Shown here piece by piece: positions 8,151-16,484 of a DNA stretch of 56,545 nt; position 1 is the first letter of the stretch; each line of letters starts with the position of its first letter. The notes beneath the pieces are model-generated. The model had not been told where the DNA came from. It made no database searches and saw nothing but the letters and a program-made list of their open reading frames with translations. The DNA comes from Acidobacteriota bacterium. Lineage in GTDB: Bacteria; Acidobacteriota; Terriglobia; Terriglobales; Acidobacteriaceae. The stretch spans positions 1 through 56,545 of the forward strand of contig JAFDVV010000011.1 in the NCBI GenBank assembly GCA_018268775.1, given 5' to 3'. The position numbers and the translations under genes were made by a program.

Positions 8151-9485
8151 CTATAGTTTCACCGAAGCAAACACTTTTTTCAGCACAGCCGCGGTCTCTT
8201 CTAAATCGCGGTCCGCGTGGGCCCCGGAAATCGACCATTGCTTGACGGCAATTGGAAACGTATAGATTCCCTGTGCGATTGCGCTTTTGCGAACTGCAGC
8301 ATCCAGCTCGAAGTTATGGTTCCCCGCCAGATCGTGCCAATCGGTTGGCTCATGGTCCATGAAATACGGGCAGAGCGCTGACCCTTGACGCGAGACAAAC
8401 ATCTCCAATCCAGCTTCTCGCCCCAATGCCTCAATCTCGCCTTGCAGCCAGCTCCCTTTGCGCTCGAACTCCCGATAGATCGCCCCCTCGCCGGCCGCGA
8501 GGCGCTCGATGGTTGCAATCGCGGCAGCAACCATCACAGGGTGCGCATTATAGGTCCCCGCAAGCAGAACGCGTTTGCGAGTATCGGCATCGACGAAGAG
8601 GTCGAGAATGTCTTTGCGTCCGCCAATGGCCGCCATCGGATAGCCGTTCGCAATTGCCTTACCGTAGACCGCAAGGTCGGGGGAGACTCCGCAGACAGAA
8701 GCATATCCACCCAGTGCGTGGCGGAACCCGGTCTTGACCTCATCTAAGATCAGGACAAATCCCTTCTCGTCGGCCAGTTTGCGCAACCCCTGGAGATATC
8801 CTTCAAGCGGCTTCACAATGCCGATGTTCTGTAGGATCGGTTCAAGGATGATTGCTGCAACCGGATATCTATCCACAATGGCGCGCACGGCTTCAATATC
8901 GTTGAATCCCACCGGATGCACCAGTGCCTGATGAGACTGCGGGATGCCTGCGCTGATTGGAAGAAACGCATACTCCTCTCCTGTGCGGCGAGGGCCCAGG
9001 GCGCCAAGCGGCGTCATGAGGTTGCATGCCACATCGTTGTGCCAGCCGTTGTAGCCGCCCTGCATGACGATGATGTGGTCTCGCCCTGTCCATGCTCTCG
9101 CAAGCCGCAGCGCCTGGTATGTCGCCTCACTTCCTGTATTCAGCAGCGCGACAGACTGAAGAAACGGCGCACAACCGCAGATCAGCTCAGCGAGACGTCC
9201 TTCAAGCTCCGTCGTTCCGCTGCCGTAAAGGCTGTGCCCATCATCAAGCACCCGCCGCACAGCATCGTTGACGTATGCATCGTTGTGGCCGAGTACGTAT
9301 GGACCGAATGCTGCGTGATAGTCGATGTAACGCTTGCCACCGGTGTCCCACAGATACGCGCCCTGAGCGCGGGTGAAAACGATATCGGGGTCGGCAAGCC
9401 GATTGATAGATGCGATTCCTCCCGCCAGATAGCGGCGGCTAAGTACCCTTGGGTCTGCGGCTACGTCTGTATTGCTTGACTGCAC
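8151..9485 (-). CDS. Class III aminotransferase (glutamate-1-semialdehyde aminomutase-like)
   Basis: PLP-dependent fold-type I aminotransferase. ILDEVKTGFRHALGGYAS holds the cofactor-binding Asp, and DLAVYGKAIANGYPMAAIGG holds the Schiff-base Lys; NTGSEATYQALRLARAWTGR is the phosphate-binding region. It most resembles glutamate-1-semialdehyde 2,1-aminomutases, but its place between a TonB receptor and a PQQ dehydrogenase argues against haem synthesis. I moved the start to GTG 9485, which has AGGAG six bases upstream. The longer TTG start at 9560 would put codons 1-11 inside a perfect hairpin and has no ribosome site. The substrate is unknown. Confidence 0.87.
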   Translation of the reverse strand: MQSSNTDVAADPRVLSRRYLAGGIASINRLADPDIVFTRAQGAYLWDTGGKRYIDYHAAFGPYVLGHNDAYVNDAVRRVLDDGHSLYGSGTTELEGRLAELICGCAPFLQSVALLNTGSEATYQALRLARAWTGRDHIIVMQGGYNGWHNDVACNLMTPLGALGPRRTGEEYAFLPISAGIPQSHQALVHPVGFNDIEAVRAIVDRYPVAAIILEPILQNIGIVKPLEGYLQGLRKLADEKGFVLILDEVKTGFRHALGGYASVCGVSPDLAVYGKAIANGYPMAAIGGRKDILDLFVDADTRKRVLLAGTYNAHPVMVAAAIATIERLAAGEGAIYREFERKGSWLQGEIEALGREAGLEMFVSRQGSALCPYFMDHEPTDWHDLAGNHNFELDAAVRKSAIAQGIYTFPIAVKQWSISGAHADRDLEETAAVLKKVFASVKL

Positions 9486-9527
9486 AGCTTGCTCCTGAAT
9501 CTCTTCAACAAAGTTCAACCTTGACCC

Positions 9528-9559
9528 TGTCGGAGCATCTCGATACAGATGCTCCGACA
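9528..9559. other. Perfect 13-bp stem-loop between TonB receptor and aminotransferase genes
   Basis: TGTCGGAGCATCT (9528-9540) and AGATGCTCCGACA (9547-9559) form a perfect inverted repeat with a six-base loop. It lies just after the receptor stop codon and before the reassigned aminotransferase start. There is no T-run, so it does not look like an intrinsic terminator. A 3'-end stabiliser or RNA-processing site, giving more receptor than enzyme from one transcript, fits better. Confidence 0.75.
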
Positions 9560-9577
9560 AGGAGTACAGAAACCCTG

Positions 9578-12500
9578 CTAGAACAGGACCTTTGCGCCGA
9601 ACTGAAGTTGACGCGGGTCAGTCGCCGTTGCGGAGACTACGCCGAAACCCGCTACGTTCAGACTGTTCGCCGGGTTTGCAAAGTTTGTGCTGTTTGTCAG
9701 GTTGAACGCATCGGCACGAAGCTCCAGCGAGACCTTTTCGTACAGCGGAGTCGTCTTGGCAACACTCAGATTGACGATCTTCTGCCCTGGACCAAACAGC
9801 ATGTTGCGAGCGCTGTTTCCGTAGCCATACGTTGCAGGTGCCTTGAATGCGTTCACGTTGATCCAATTTGTCAAGGAACGGTTAGGAACCGTGTTCGGAT
9901 CGCCACCGGCCGGATTGATGTCGGCGCGTGAGGCATAGGCGTTTACCGCCGTGCTCGTATAGAGAACCGAATAAGGTGCACCCGAGAGCAGCTTCGTGAC
10001 GCTCGTCACACGGATTCCGCCAACCAGCCTGGAGACAAAGTCACCCCGGTTGTTCAGGAACATCTTGCCGCGTCCGAAAGGCAGCTCGTACCCGCCAGTA
10101 AAGTAGAAGGTGATCTTTCGCACACCATCGGCGTTGCCATAGTCACCACGCTGGTTGTAAGGGTTCTGCGGCGATCCAGTGTCCGGCACATCGTCAAGCG
10201 ACTTCGTCCAGCTCAGGTTGGTCTGTAGATAGAGCGAGTTGTTGAAGCGGCGCGTGCCCTGCACCTGGAGCTGATTTGTAAATCCAGTGCCGGTAAAGCG
10301 CATTCCATAGATATTGCTGTACGGCTGGTAAGGAAGAAAGTCCTGATTGGTTTGCGTTGGCGACGTCGGCGCTGCAAGCGTGCGCGGACGGTTCATATCG
10401 TAGTTCACATACGGCGCGTGAATCGCTCGATTGCCTACATAAGAGATGCGCAGACCAACTGCACCCGGAAGTTTGTTTTCGAGCGAGAGGTTCCACTGCT
10501 GCGAGTAGGTGTTGTGCAGGTTGCGGTCGACCGAGTAGAGGACCGGGTTGGCCGTTACGATCGGTGATGTCGCGAACGGATCGTCCAGCGAGATCGTCGG
10601 CGTCGTTCCTCCGTTGTACTGCTGAGTCAGCTTGAATGGAGGGTTGCTGACTCCCAGTTGATAGATACCCTGGTAGATCGCGGGCATGTTGTAGAAGATG
10701 CCGTAACCTCCACGCAGAACGACATCGTTGGTGCTGAAGGGACGAAATGCAAAACCGAACCGGGGAGCAAAGTTCTTTCGGTCGGCAACGAGAACATCCG
10801 ATCCCCAGCCGACGGCCTCTGACGTCTTGTAAGGATAGGCAGCAACCAAACTCGGGATTGCGCTGCTTGGCAACTGTCCACCAACGGAGCGAATGATGAG
10901 GCTACCGGTGTTGAAGTCGAAGTTCGTCCATCCGCCGAAGCGCTCCGTCGGCTCTGTCTGAAGTTCATACCTCAGGCCGTAGTAGAGCGACAGTCGCGGC
11001 ATGACCTGCCAGTCGTCCTGCACGTAGAAGCCGTAGCGGTTCTGGTGAATAACATTCGAAGGCGAGGCCGTCGAACGAAGAGTCGACGTAGGAATGCCGA
11101 GCAGCGCATTTCCCAGGCCGTTGCCCGTGTAGCGGCTCGATAGGAAGTTGAAATACCCAAGCGTCGTCGTGCTGGAGCCAGGATTCGTGGAGACCTTCGT
11201 GATCTGAACGTCCGCGCCAGCCTTGATCGTGTGTCGCCCACGGTTCCAAAGGAAGGTGTCGCCGTACTGCTGCGTCATCTGCGGATTCGACCGGGAGCCC
11301 CCCACATCGCCGATGCGTGTATAGCTGGTCATACTGAAGATCGGGATACCTCCGATCTCATGCGGATAGAGACCAGGGAACAAGGTCCTGCCGTCGAAGT
11401 TCGTGTTCTGGCCAAGACGCGTGGAGCGCATGGTGTAGTAGGAGGCGCGGAACTCATTGACCATCGAGGAAGACAGGACGCGCGTATACGTCAGCGCGCC
11501 AGACTTTGTCTGGAAGCCCGCATCGGAGTAGTTGCCATACTGGACGGGGTAGCCCAGATTGACATAGTAGAGACCGCTCTCAGCCCAGTTCGCGTCGAAA
11601 GAAATCTTGTTCCTGGCGTTGAAGGTGTGGTCCAACTTCCCGGAATACCGGTTCAGGTCGAGGTTGTTTGCTCGCGGCTGCTTCAGATTCGACGTCGCAA
11701 AGGAGGTATTCGCATGAGGGACCAGGGCGAGGATCGCCTGGAACTTCGCATTCAGCATTGAGTCCGGGATCTTGTTATTCGGAAAGTTCGTTCCCGTATA
11801 TGGATTCTTGATCGTCGTCGTGAATTGCCCCGTGCGCTGCGCGTCGGTCGGAACAGTAAAGATTCCCTGCCGCTGCTGTCTCTGCGTAAACCTCTCGATG
11901 GAGAAGAAGAAGAAGGTGTGGTTGCGGACGATAGGGCCGCCGATCGTCCCGCCAAACTCGTTCCGGTTGAATGGCAGACGAGGCGTACCTAGAAGTTTCG
12001 CAAAATACTCATTCGCCGAGACCGCCATATTGCGGTTGAACTCGAACGCTGTACCGTGAAAGCTGTTCGTGCCACCCTTCGTGGTCATCACAACGGCAAC
12101 GGAGCTGGCGTATTCGGCTTTGGCCGCATTGCTCTCGATCTTGACATCCTGAATGGTATCGAGCGAGGGCTGCGTGGTCAGCGAAGTGGAATACGCATAC
12201 GAACCGCCACCGTTTCCGCGGTCGTCGTAATTCACGCCGTTTACCTGAAAGCTCGTTCCGCCCCAATGCTGCGAACCCGATATCTTCGGGTTCGAATCGG
12301 AGCCGTCTCCGCTGTTTCCCGGGGCCGTTGCAAGGATCGCCGAGATCGTGCGCCCGTTCGCCGGCAGTTCGACAAGCGCCTTCGAGTCCGTCACGGTAGC
12401 GATGGAGGGTGAGTCCGATGTAGTGACGCCCGCATCAGGGTGCACCTCGACGGTCTCTGTGACGCCGCCCACAGCGAGTACGACGTTGTTGCGCAGTGTC

Positions 12501-12787
12501 TGATTCAAGACCAGGTGAGCATTCTTGATTTCAACTGATTTATATCCCGGAGCCGAGATCTTCAGCGTGTACGTTCCCGCCACCAGGTTGGAGATGCGGT
12601 ATATCCCCTCCTGGTTCGCTTCGCTCGCGACGACGATCCCAGTACCGCTGTTGATTGCTTCCACCTTCGCGCCGGGGATGACGCCGCTGGCATCGGAGAC
12701 CGTGCCAATCAAGGTTCCTGTGGTGCTCTGGCACAGCGCAAATGCGGTTAAGAAGAGGGTCACAGACAAAGCGATCAGGCGTTTCAT
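9578..12787 (-). CDS. TonB-dependent receptor, Oar-like, with carboxypeptidase-regulatory domain
   Basis: Outer-membrane receptor of about 1069 residues. A signal peptide (KRLIALSVTLFLTAFALCQS) is followed by a carboxypeptidase-regulatory-like beta domain (TLIGTVSDASGVIPGAKVEAI through GTYTLKISAPGYKSVEI), a plug region, and a long beta-barrel closing in LQFGAKVLF with the terminal aromatic expected for outer-membrane insertion. This architecture is hugely expanded in Acidobacteriota, where the ligands are mostly unknown oligosaccharides or other large molecules. The start is the ATG at 12787, with GGAG eight bases upstream. It heads the operon that continues with the aminotransferase, cytochrome c, PQQ dehydrogenase and MFS carrier, and is divergent from an IclR gene. 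Confidence 0.92.
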   Translation of the reverse strand: MKRLIALSVTLFLTAFALCQSTTGTLIGTVSDASGVIPGAKVEAINSGTGIVVASEANQEGIYRISNLVAGTYTLKISAPGYKSVEIKNAHLVLNQTLRNNVVLAVGGVTETVEVHPDAGVTTSDSPSIATVTDSKALVELPANGRTISAILATAPGNSGDGSDSNPKISGSQHWGGTSFQVNGVNYDDRGNGGGSYAYSTSLTTQPSLDTIQDVKIESNAAKAEYASSVAVVMTTKGGTNSFHGTAFEFNRNMAVSANEYFAKLLGTPRLPFNRNEFGGTIGGPIVRNHTFFFFSIERFTQRQQRQGIFTVPTDAQRTGQFTTTIKNPYTGTNFPNNKIPDSMLNAKFQAILALVPHANTSFATSNLKQPRANNLDLNRYSGKLDHTFNARNKISFDANWAESGLYYVNLGYPVQYGNYSDAGFQTKSGALTYTRVLSSSMVNEFRASYYTMRSTRLGQNTNFDGRTLFPGLYPHEIGGIPIFSMTSYTRIGDVGGSRSNPQMTQQYGDTFLWNRGRHTIKAGADVQITKVSTNPGSSTTTLGYFNFLSSRYTGNGLGNALLGIPTSTLRSTASPSNVIHQNRYGFYVQDDWQVMPRLSLYYGLRYELQTEPTERFGGWTNFDFNTGSLIIRSVGGQLPSSAIPSLVAAYPYKTSEAVGWGSDVLVADRKNFAPRFGFAFRPFSTNDVVLRGGYGIFYNMPAIYQGIYQLGVSNPPFKLTQQYNGGTTPTISLDDPFATSPIVTANPVLYSVDRNLHNTYSQQWNLSLENKLPGAVGLRISYVGNRAIHAPYVNYDMNRPRTLAAPTSPTQTNQDFLPYQPYSNIYGMRFTGTGFTNQLQVQGTRRFNNSLYLQTNLSWTKSLDDVPDTGSPQNPYNQRGDYGNADGVRKITFYFTGGYELPFGRGKMFLNNRGDFVSRLVGGIRVTSVTKLLSGAPYSVLYTSTAVNAYASRADINPAGGDPNTVPNRSLTNWINVNAFKAPATYGYGNSARNMLFGPGQKIVNLSVAKTTPLYEKVSLELRADAFNLTNSTNFANPANSLNVAGFGVVSATATDPRQLQFGAKVLF

Positions 12788-12932
12788 GGGTCGATCTCCG
12801 GAGATACTGCTTAGGGATGTCACAGCATGTTCCCAAGCCGGTTAAGCTGGCAACTGCCAAGGCCACTTAATCCCAAATGCTGGACGCGATATAAACATCC
12901 GATGAAATTTGCCTTGGGGATTGGGGAAGTAA

Positions 12933-12973
12933 ATTCTTATGAGTAGAATATGTTTTATTATCTCATCGATGAG
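12933..12973. promoter_or_regulatory. Candidate IclR operator region
   Basis: This divergent intergenic region holds ATTCT-N7-AGAAT (12933-12949) and a perfect 12-bp palindrome CTCATCGATGAG (12962-12973). Both lie between the TonB receptor and IclR genes, upstream of the preferred IclR start at 13034. AGTAGAAT here also occurs in the operator-like repeat at 23586. Autoregulation and control of the receptor operon is an inference. Confidence 0.4.
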
Positions 12974-13033
12974 TTACAGGACCAACGCGGAAGTCCCTGT
13001 GGTCCTTTTTCTGTGGAGAGCGGATACTGCATC

Positions 13034-13828
13034 ATGCCGGCGAAAAACCATATCGACCTTGTAGTGAAGACCTTAGCCGTCATGGAGTCGCTGGCCACCA
13101 GCGAATACGGCAAGGCGCTCAAGGAGATTGCCGCCGAAGTCAATCTGGTCAAGAGCTCCGTCTTTCGCATTCTCTATACGCTCAAAGAGGCCGGCTATGT
13201 AGAGCAGGAAGGCAGCGGCGTCTACCGGCTGACACTGAAAACCAGCGGCCTGGCAAGGCCTAACACTGATCGCCTTCGGCTGGCCGATGTCGCCCGGCCA
13301 CATCTCACGCGCTTGCGCGAGGACCTCGACGAGTCCGTCGCGCTTGCCGAGCGGCGGTCGCAGTCTGTCGTTCTAATTGATGTACTCGAAACTTCGCACC
13401 CGCTTCGGCTCTCCTTCCAAATCGGAGACGACTGCCCGGTGCATGCAACTGCACTGGGAAAAGCGGTTGCAGCGTTTTTGCCCTCTCAGGAGCTCAACTT
13501 GTTTTTGAGCGATTCGAAGCTGCCCCAGTACACCGACCGTACGAAGACCAAACTCCTGCAACTGAAATCGGATCTGGCACGGGTGCACAAGAATGGCTTC
13601 TCGATCAACGATGAGGAGACGGTCGCCGGTGCGCTGATCGTCGGCTCACCGCTCTTCGATTCTTCGCGCTCCGTATGCGGGGCCCTCAGCGTGAATACAC
13701 CCACTGCGAGATGCTCGGCGAAGCGCAAACAGGCACTTATCGCTGCCGTGATCGCAACGGGAAAGAGCATCACGGAAGATCTTAGGCATGTGGGCTATGT
13801 CCATCCCCTGTCGAAATCCGGCAGCTAA
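13034..13828 (+). CDS. IclR-family transcriptional regulator
   Basis: DNA-binding regulator with an N-terminal winged helix (KALKEIAAEVNLVKSSVFRILYTLKEAGYVEQEGSG) and a C-terminal IclR effector domain (HATALGKAVAAFLP, NGFSINDEETVAGALIVGSPLF, GALSVNTPTARC). From the ATG at 13034 it is 264 residues, the normal family length; a longer frame from 12950 has no family support. A GGAG lies somewhat far upstream. It is divergent from the TonB receptor gene, so it is the likely regulator of the receptor-PQQ dehydrogenase operon. A small-molecule effector, probably a pathway substrate or intermediate, is expected but not identifiable. Confidence 0.88.
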   Translation: MPAKNHIDLVVKTLAVMESLATSEYGKALKEIAAEVNLVKSSVFRILYTLKEAGYVEQEGSGVYRLTLKTSGLARPNTDRLRLADVARPHLTRLREDLDESVALAERRSQSVVLIDVLETSHPLRLSFQIGDDCPVHATALGKAVAAFLPSQELNLFLSDSKLPQYTDRTKTKLLQLKSDLARVHKNGFSINDEETVAGALIVGSPLFDSSRSVCGALSVNTPTARCSAKRKQALIAAVIATGKSITEDLRHVGYVHPLSKSGS

Positions 13829-13925
13829 TTGGACAGATTCGTTAGCCGAATTGACGTACAAAAACATGGCAACCTAGCATTTCGTGGGAGACGCCCGGGT
13901 CATTATCCAGGGCGTGGAGGAGACC

Positions 13926-15722
13926 TTGCCTGACCGTCGCACATTTTTGAAGCAAAGCGCCCTTGCAGCAACACTGCTATCGACCCGGGGCTGGAGTGCA
14001 TCCCCCAATCTTCATATCGACGATGCCCTGCCAGGCGAGTACTTCAGACGGATGGCGAAGTGGTGCGCGTTCCTGCAAGCATCTCTGGACAAAAATCCAA
14101 CCGCCAGTTTAAGCGATCTGGAGGCACAAAAGGGCTGGTATCACTTCCCATACACAGTTCTGTCTGCTGCCGTGCTCTATGCAAAGCAGCATCGTACAAA
14201 CCCCCATTTTCACGACGCGCGGACGCTACGCCTGGCTTTGCAGATAGGCGACATCGCGGCGAAGGCTGACCGCCAAGGAACGTTTTCTCCGCGGCTGGAC
14301 AGTTACCGCGACACCTATATGTGGGTTGAAGCCTATGCTCTGCTACGGCCTCAACTCGGTGAAGAACGCAATCGCCAATGGCGTGCCAGCCTTGAGCGCA
14401 ACATCGAATTGCTGGTTCCCGAGTTGGTCGCCTGGGTCGATATCCCGGCCTATACGGAAAACTTCATTGGTACCTCGCCAAATCACTTCGCGTGGTGGGC
14501 GGCGACTGTACTCGTAGGCGGTGTACATCTCGAAAAGAAAGATTGGATCGACATCGCCGGTCGCGTTTTGAAGCGCTTTGCGACAACCGAACAAAATCCC
14601 GATGGATACTGGGGCGAACACAATCCCAATGGCCCGACCGGCGGTTACAACTATCTCACCACGTTGGCCGTCGGCGTCTATTGGGAGCACACAAAAGACC
14701 CTGCGGCGCTCAGGGCCCTGCGCCGCGCGACGGATTTCCACGGTCATCTTACTTATCCCGATGGAAACCTTGTCGAGCTGTTCAACGACCGCAATCGCTA
14801 TTGGCATGTCAGCCCGTGGGGTCAGTTCGCCTTCTCGAACTTCAGCGATGGCCGCGGCTATGCCGAGTTGCTGACCCACAACCTCGACGACGAGACAGTC
14901 GATCTCGATACGCTCGGTCTATTGGGCCAGAACGCGCTCTACTATCACGATGGCCCCGTCGTTGCCCCGCCACCCGCAGAACCGGCGTATTTCTATCGGC
15001 TTCACGCTGAGGGCGGAGTGCGCAAGCAGGGTCCCTGGGTCACAGGCCTCGCCGGAATCGTCGACACGCCGCTTCCACGCAGCCAGTGGTTTCTCGACCG
15101 TCAGGCCGACCTGTCTCTCTTCCATGCGAAGACCGGGCTGATCATCTCAGGCGCCCACTCCAAGCATCAGCCCGAGCTGGCAACGTTTTCTGAAAAACTG
15201 AACGGCGAATGGTTCATGAAGCCAAAGGGCAGCCGTCTCGTACAGTCGCCGTCGCAAGACGTTCTCGCAGTCGCGCACAACACCTTTTCAGCCGAGATCG
15301 TCATCCCTACACCATCGAAAGAACAGGTCAACATCGATATCCGTCTCGACGGGCGTGGACCCGTTCCAGAGGAAGCCTGGCTGGCCTTGCAGTTGATGCT
15401 CAAACCAGGCGCAGTGCTGCAAACAGGCACTGGCCGCAGACTAGTACTCTCTGGCGATCGCATTGAGTTGAAGACCGGCGATCTCGCAGGTTCCATCACT
15501 CATAACGGATGGACACTTACCTTCGATAACGACGCCACGTTGCAGTGGCCCGTCTATCCTTACAATCCCTACCGCAATGGGAATGAAACAAAGCTGGATT
15601 ACGCAATCGGCCTCTTGAGGATGCCGTTGCATCTAAAGACCGATCCGCAGAAGTGGCTTCAACTGAATGAGCGCATTATCCATCTCGGCGTGCGGGTCCC
15701 GGATTCGTCCTCAAGCTCTTAG
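13926..15722 (+). CDS. Tat-exported DUF2264-family protein
   Basis: Protein of about 599 residues matching the DUF2264 pattern: YHFPYTVLSAAVLYAKQH, NHFAWWAATVLVGGVHL, GYWGEHNPNGPTGGYNYLTTLAVGVYW and HVSPWGQFAFSNFSDGRGYAELL. The N-terminal half looks all-helical, as in alpha-toroid glycan enzymes; the C-terminal half is beta-rich. I start at TTG 13926 because GGAGGAG sits just upstream and the product then opens DRRTFLK, a textbook twin-arginine motif followed by a hydrophobic stretch; a GTG at 13884 is in frame but weaker. It follows the IclR gene and its stop overlaps the convergent SDR by 4 bp. A role in carbohydrate turnover is inferred. Confidence 0.78.
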   Translation: MPDRRTFLKQSALAATLLSTRGWSASPNLHIDDALPGEYFRRMAKWCAFLQASLDKNPTASLSDLEAQKGWYHFPYTVLSAAVLYAKQHRTNPHFHDARTLRLALQIGDIAAKADRQGTFSPRLDSYRDTYMWVEAYALLRPQLGEERNRQWRASLERNIELLVPELVAWVDIPAYTENFIGTSPNHFAWWAATVLVGGVHLEKKDWIDIAGRVLKRFATTEQNPDGYWGEHNPNGPTGGYNYLTTLAVGVYWEHTKDPAALRALRRATDFHGHLTYPDGNLVELFNDRNRYWHVSPWGQFAFSNFSDGRGYAELLTHNLDDETVDLDTLGLLGQNALYYHDGPVVAPPPAEPAYFYRLHAEGGVRKQGPWVTGLAGIVDTPLPRSQWFLDRQADLSLFHAKTGLIISGAHSKHQPELATFSEKLNGEWFMKPKGSRLVQSPSQDVLAVAHNTFSAEIVIPTPSKEQVNIDIRLDGRGPVPEEAWLALQLMLKPGAVLQTGTGRRLVLSGDRIELKTGDLAGSITHNGWTLTFDNDATLQWPVYPYNPYRNGNETKLDYAIGLLRMPLHLKTDPQKWLQLNERIIHLGVRVPDSSSSS

Positions 15723-16480
15723 AACTTGAGGGCGAACCCTCCATCGACGCGAAGCGTTGAACCTGTAATATAGCTGGCGGCATCCGAGCACAAAAATGCT
15801 ACGGCCTGTGCAATCTCTTCGACTGTACCGAGCCTGCGCATCGGCAACGCCAAGCCTCGTTCGCTGATCTCGGCCTCTGTATTGTGCAACCGTTCCCCGG
15901 GAGTATCGATCCAACCTGGCTCAATCGTATTGACGCGAATGGAATGGGGTGCCAGCTCCAACGCCAACGAAGCCGCAAGATGTCTCACCCCCGCCTTCGC
16001 CATGTTGTAGGCGGAGGCGTTGGGATATGGCCGTTCCGCGTGAATGGAGCCAATCATCACAATGCAACCTCCTTCGCCTCGCTCCACCATGTACCGGGCA
16101 ACAAAGTGGCTGCACAGATATGTTCCCCACTGCGTGACGCCAACCGATCGAGCGGCCTCGTCAAGAGGCATTTCTAGAAACGGTTTCCTCACGCTGAAAG
16201 CGGCATTGTTTACGAGAATATCGATACCGCCGAAGACTGCGGCTCCCTTAGCGACCATGCGCTCGACGCTGCTTGCATCGGAGATATCGGCTTGAACGGC
16301 AAGCGCGCGACCACCGAAGGCATTGACGATTGCGACCAATTCTTCGGCTTCGTGCATTGATTGCCAATCGTTGACGATGACATGGGCACCGCGGCGGGCC
16401 AACTCAATGGCCACGCCGCGACCGATTCCTCGGGCCGCGCCCGTAATCAGCGCACACTTGCCTCGAAGATCGGGACCCAT
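15719..16480 (-). CDS. Short-chain dehydrogenase/reductase
   Basis: Classical SDR of about 253 residues. The cofactor motif TGAARGIGRG, the NNA motif (ILVNNAAFS), the catalytic Ser (IVMIGSIHAERP) and the YxxxK pair (SAYNMAKAG) are all present, and NTIEPGWIDTPGE follows. NDW after the second strand does not clearly decide between NAD and NADP. It is the last gene of the seven-gene operon. The preferred ATG is four bases after the dehydratase stop; a TTG at 16498 would overlap it. With a sugar-acid dehydratase and an aldolase upstream, it may be the sugar or aldonate dehydrogenase of the pathway. Confidence 0.87.
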   Translation of the reverse strand: MGPDLRGKCALITGAARGIGRGVAIELARRGAHVIVNDWQSMHEAEELVAIVNAFGGRALAVQADISDASSVERMVAKGAAVFGGIDILVNNAAFSVRKPFLEMPLDEAARSVGVTQWGTYLCSHFVARYMVERGEGGCIVMIGSIHAERPYPNASAYNMAKAGVRHLAASLALELAPHSIRVNTIEPGWIDTPGERLHNTEAEISERGLALPMRRLGTVEEIAQAVAFLCSDAASYITGSTLRVDGGFALKF

Positions 16481-16484
16481 CTCT

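Noticed and set aside
8151..9485. Calling the aminotransferase hemL
   Set aside because: The similarity is real, but its place between a TonB receptor and a PQQ dehydrogenase points to a catabolic substrate, so no gene symbol was given.
9528..9559. Stem-loop read as an intrinsic terminator
   Set aside because: No T-run follows on either strand, and the downstream genes are on the same strand with close spacing.
12950..13033. Longer N-terminus for the first IclR protein
   Set aside because: The extra 28 residues are not part of the IclR pattern and would run through the palindromic control region.
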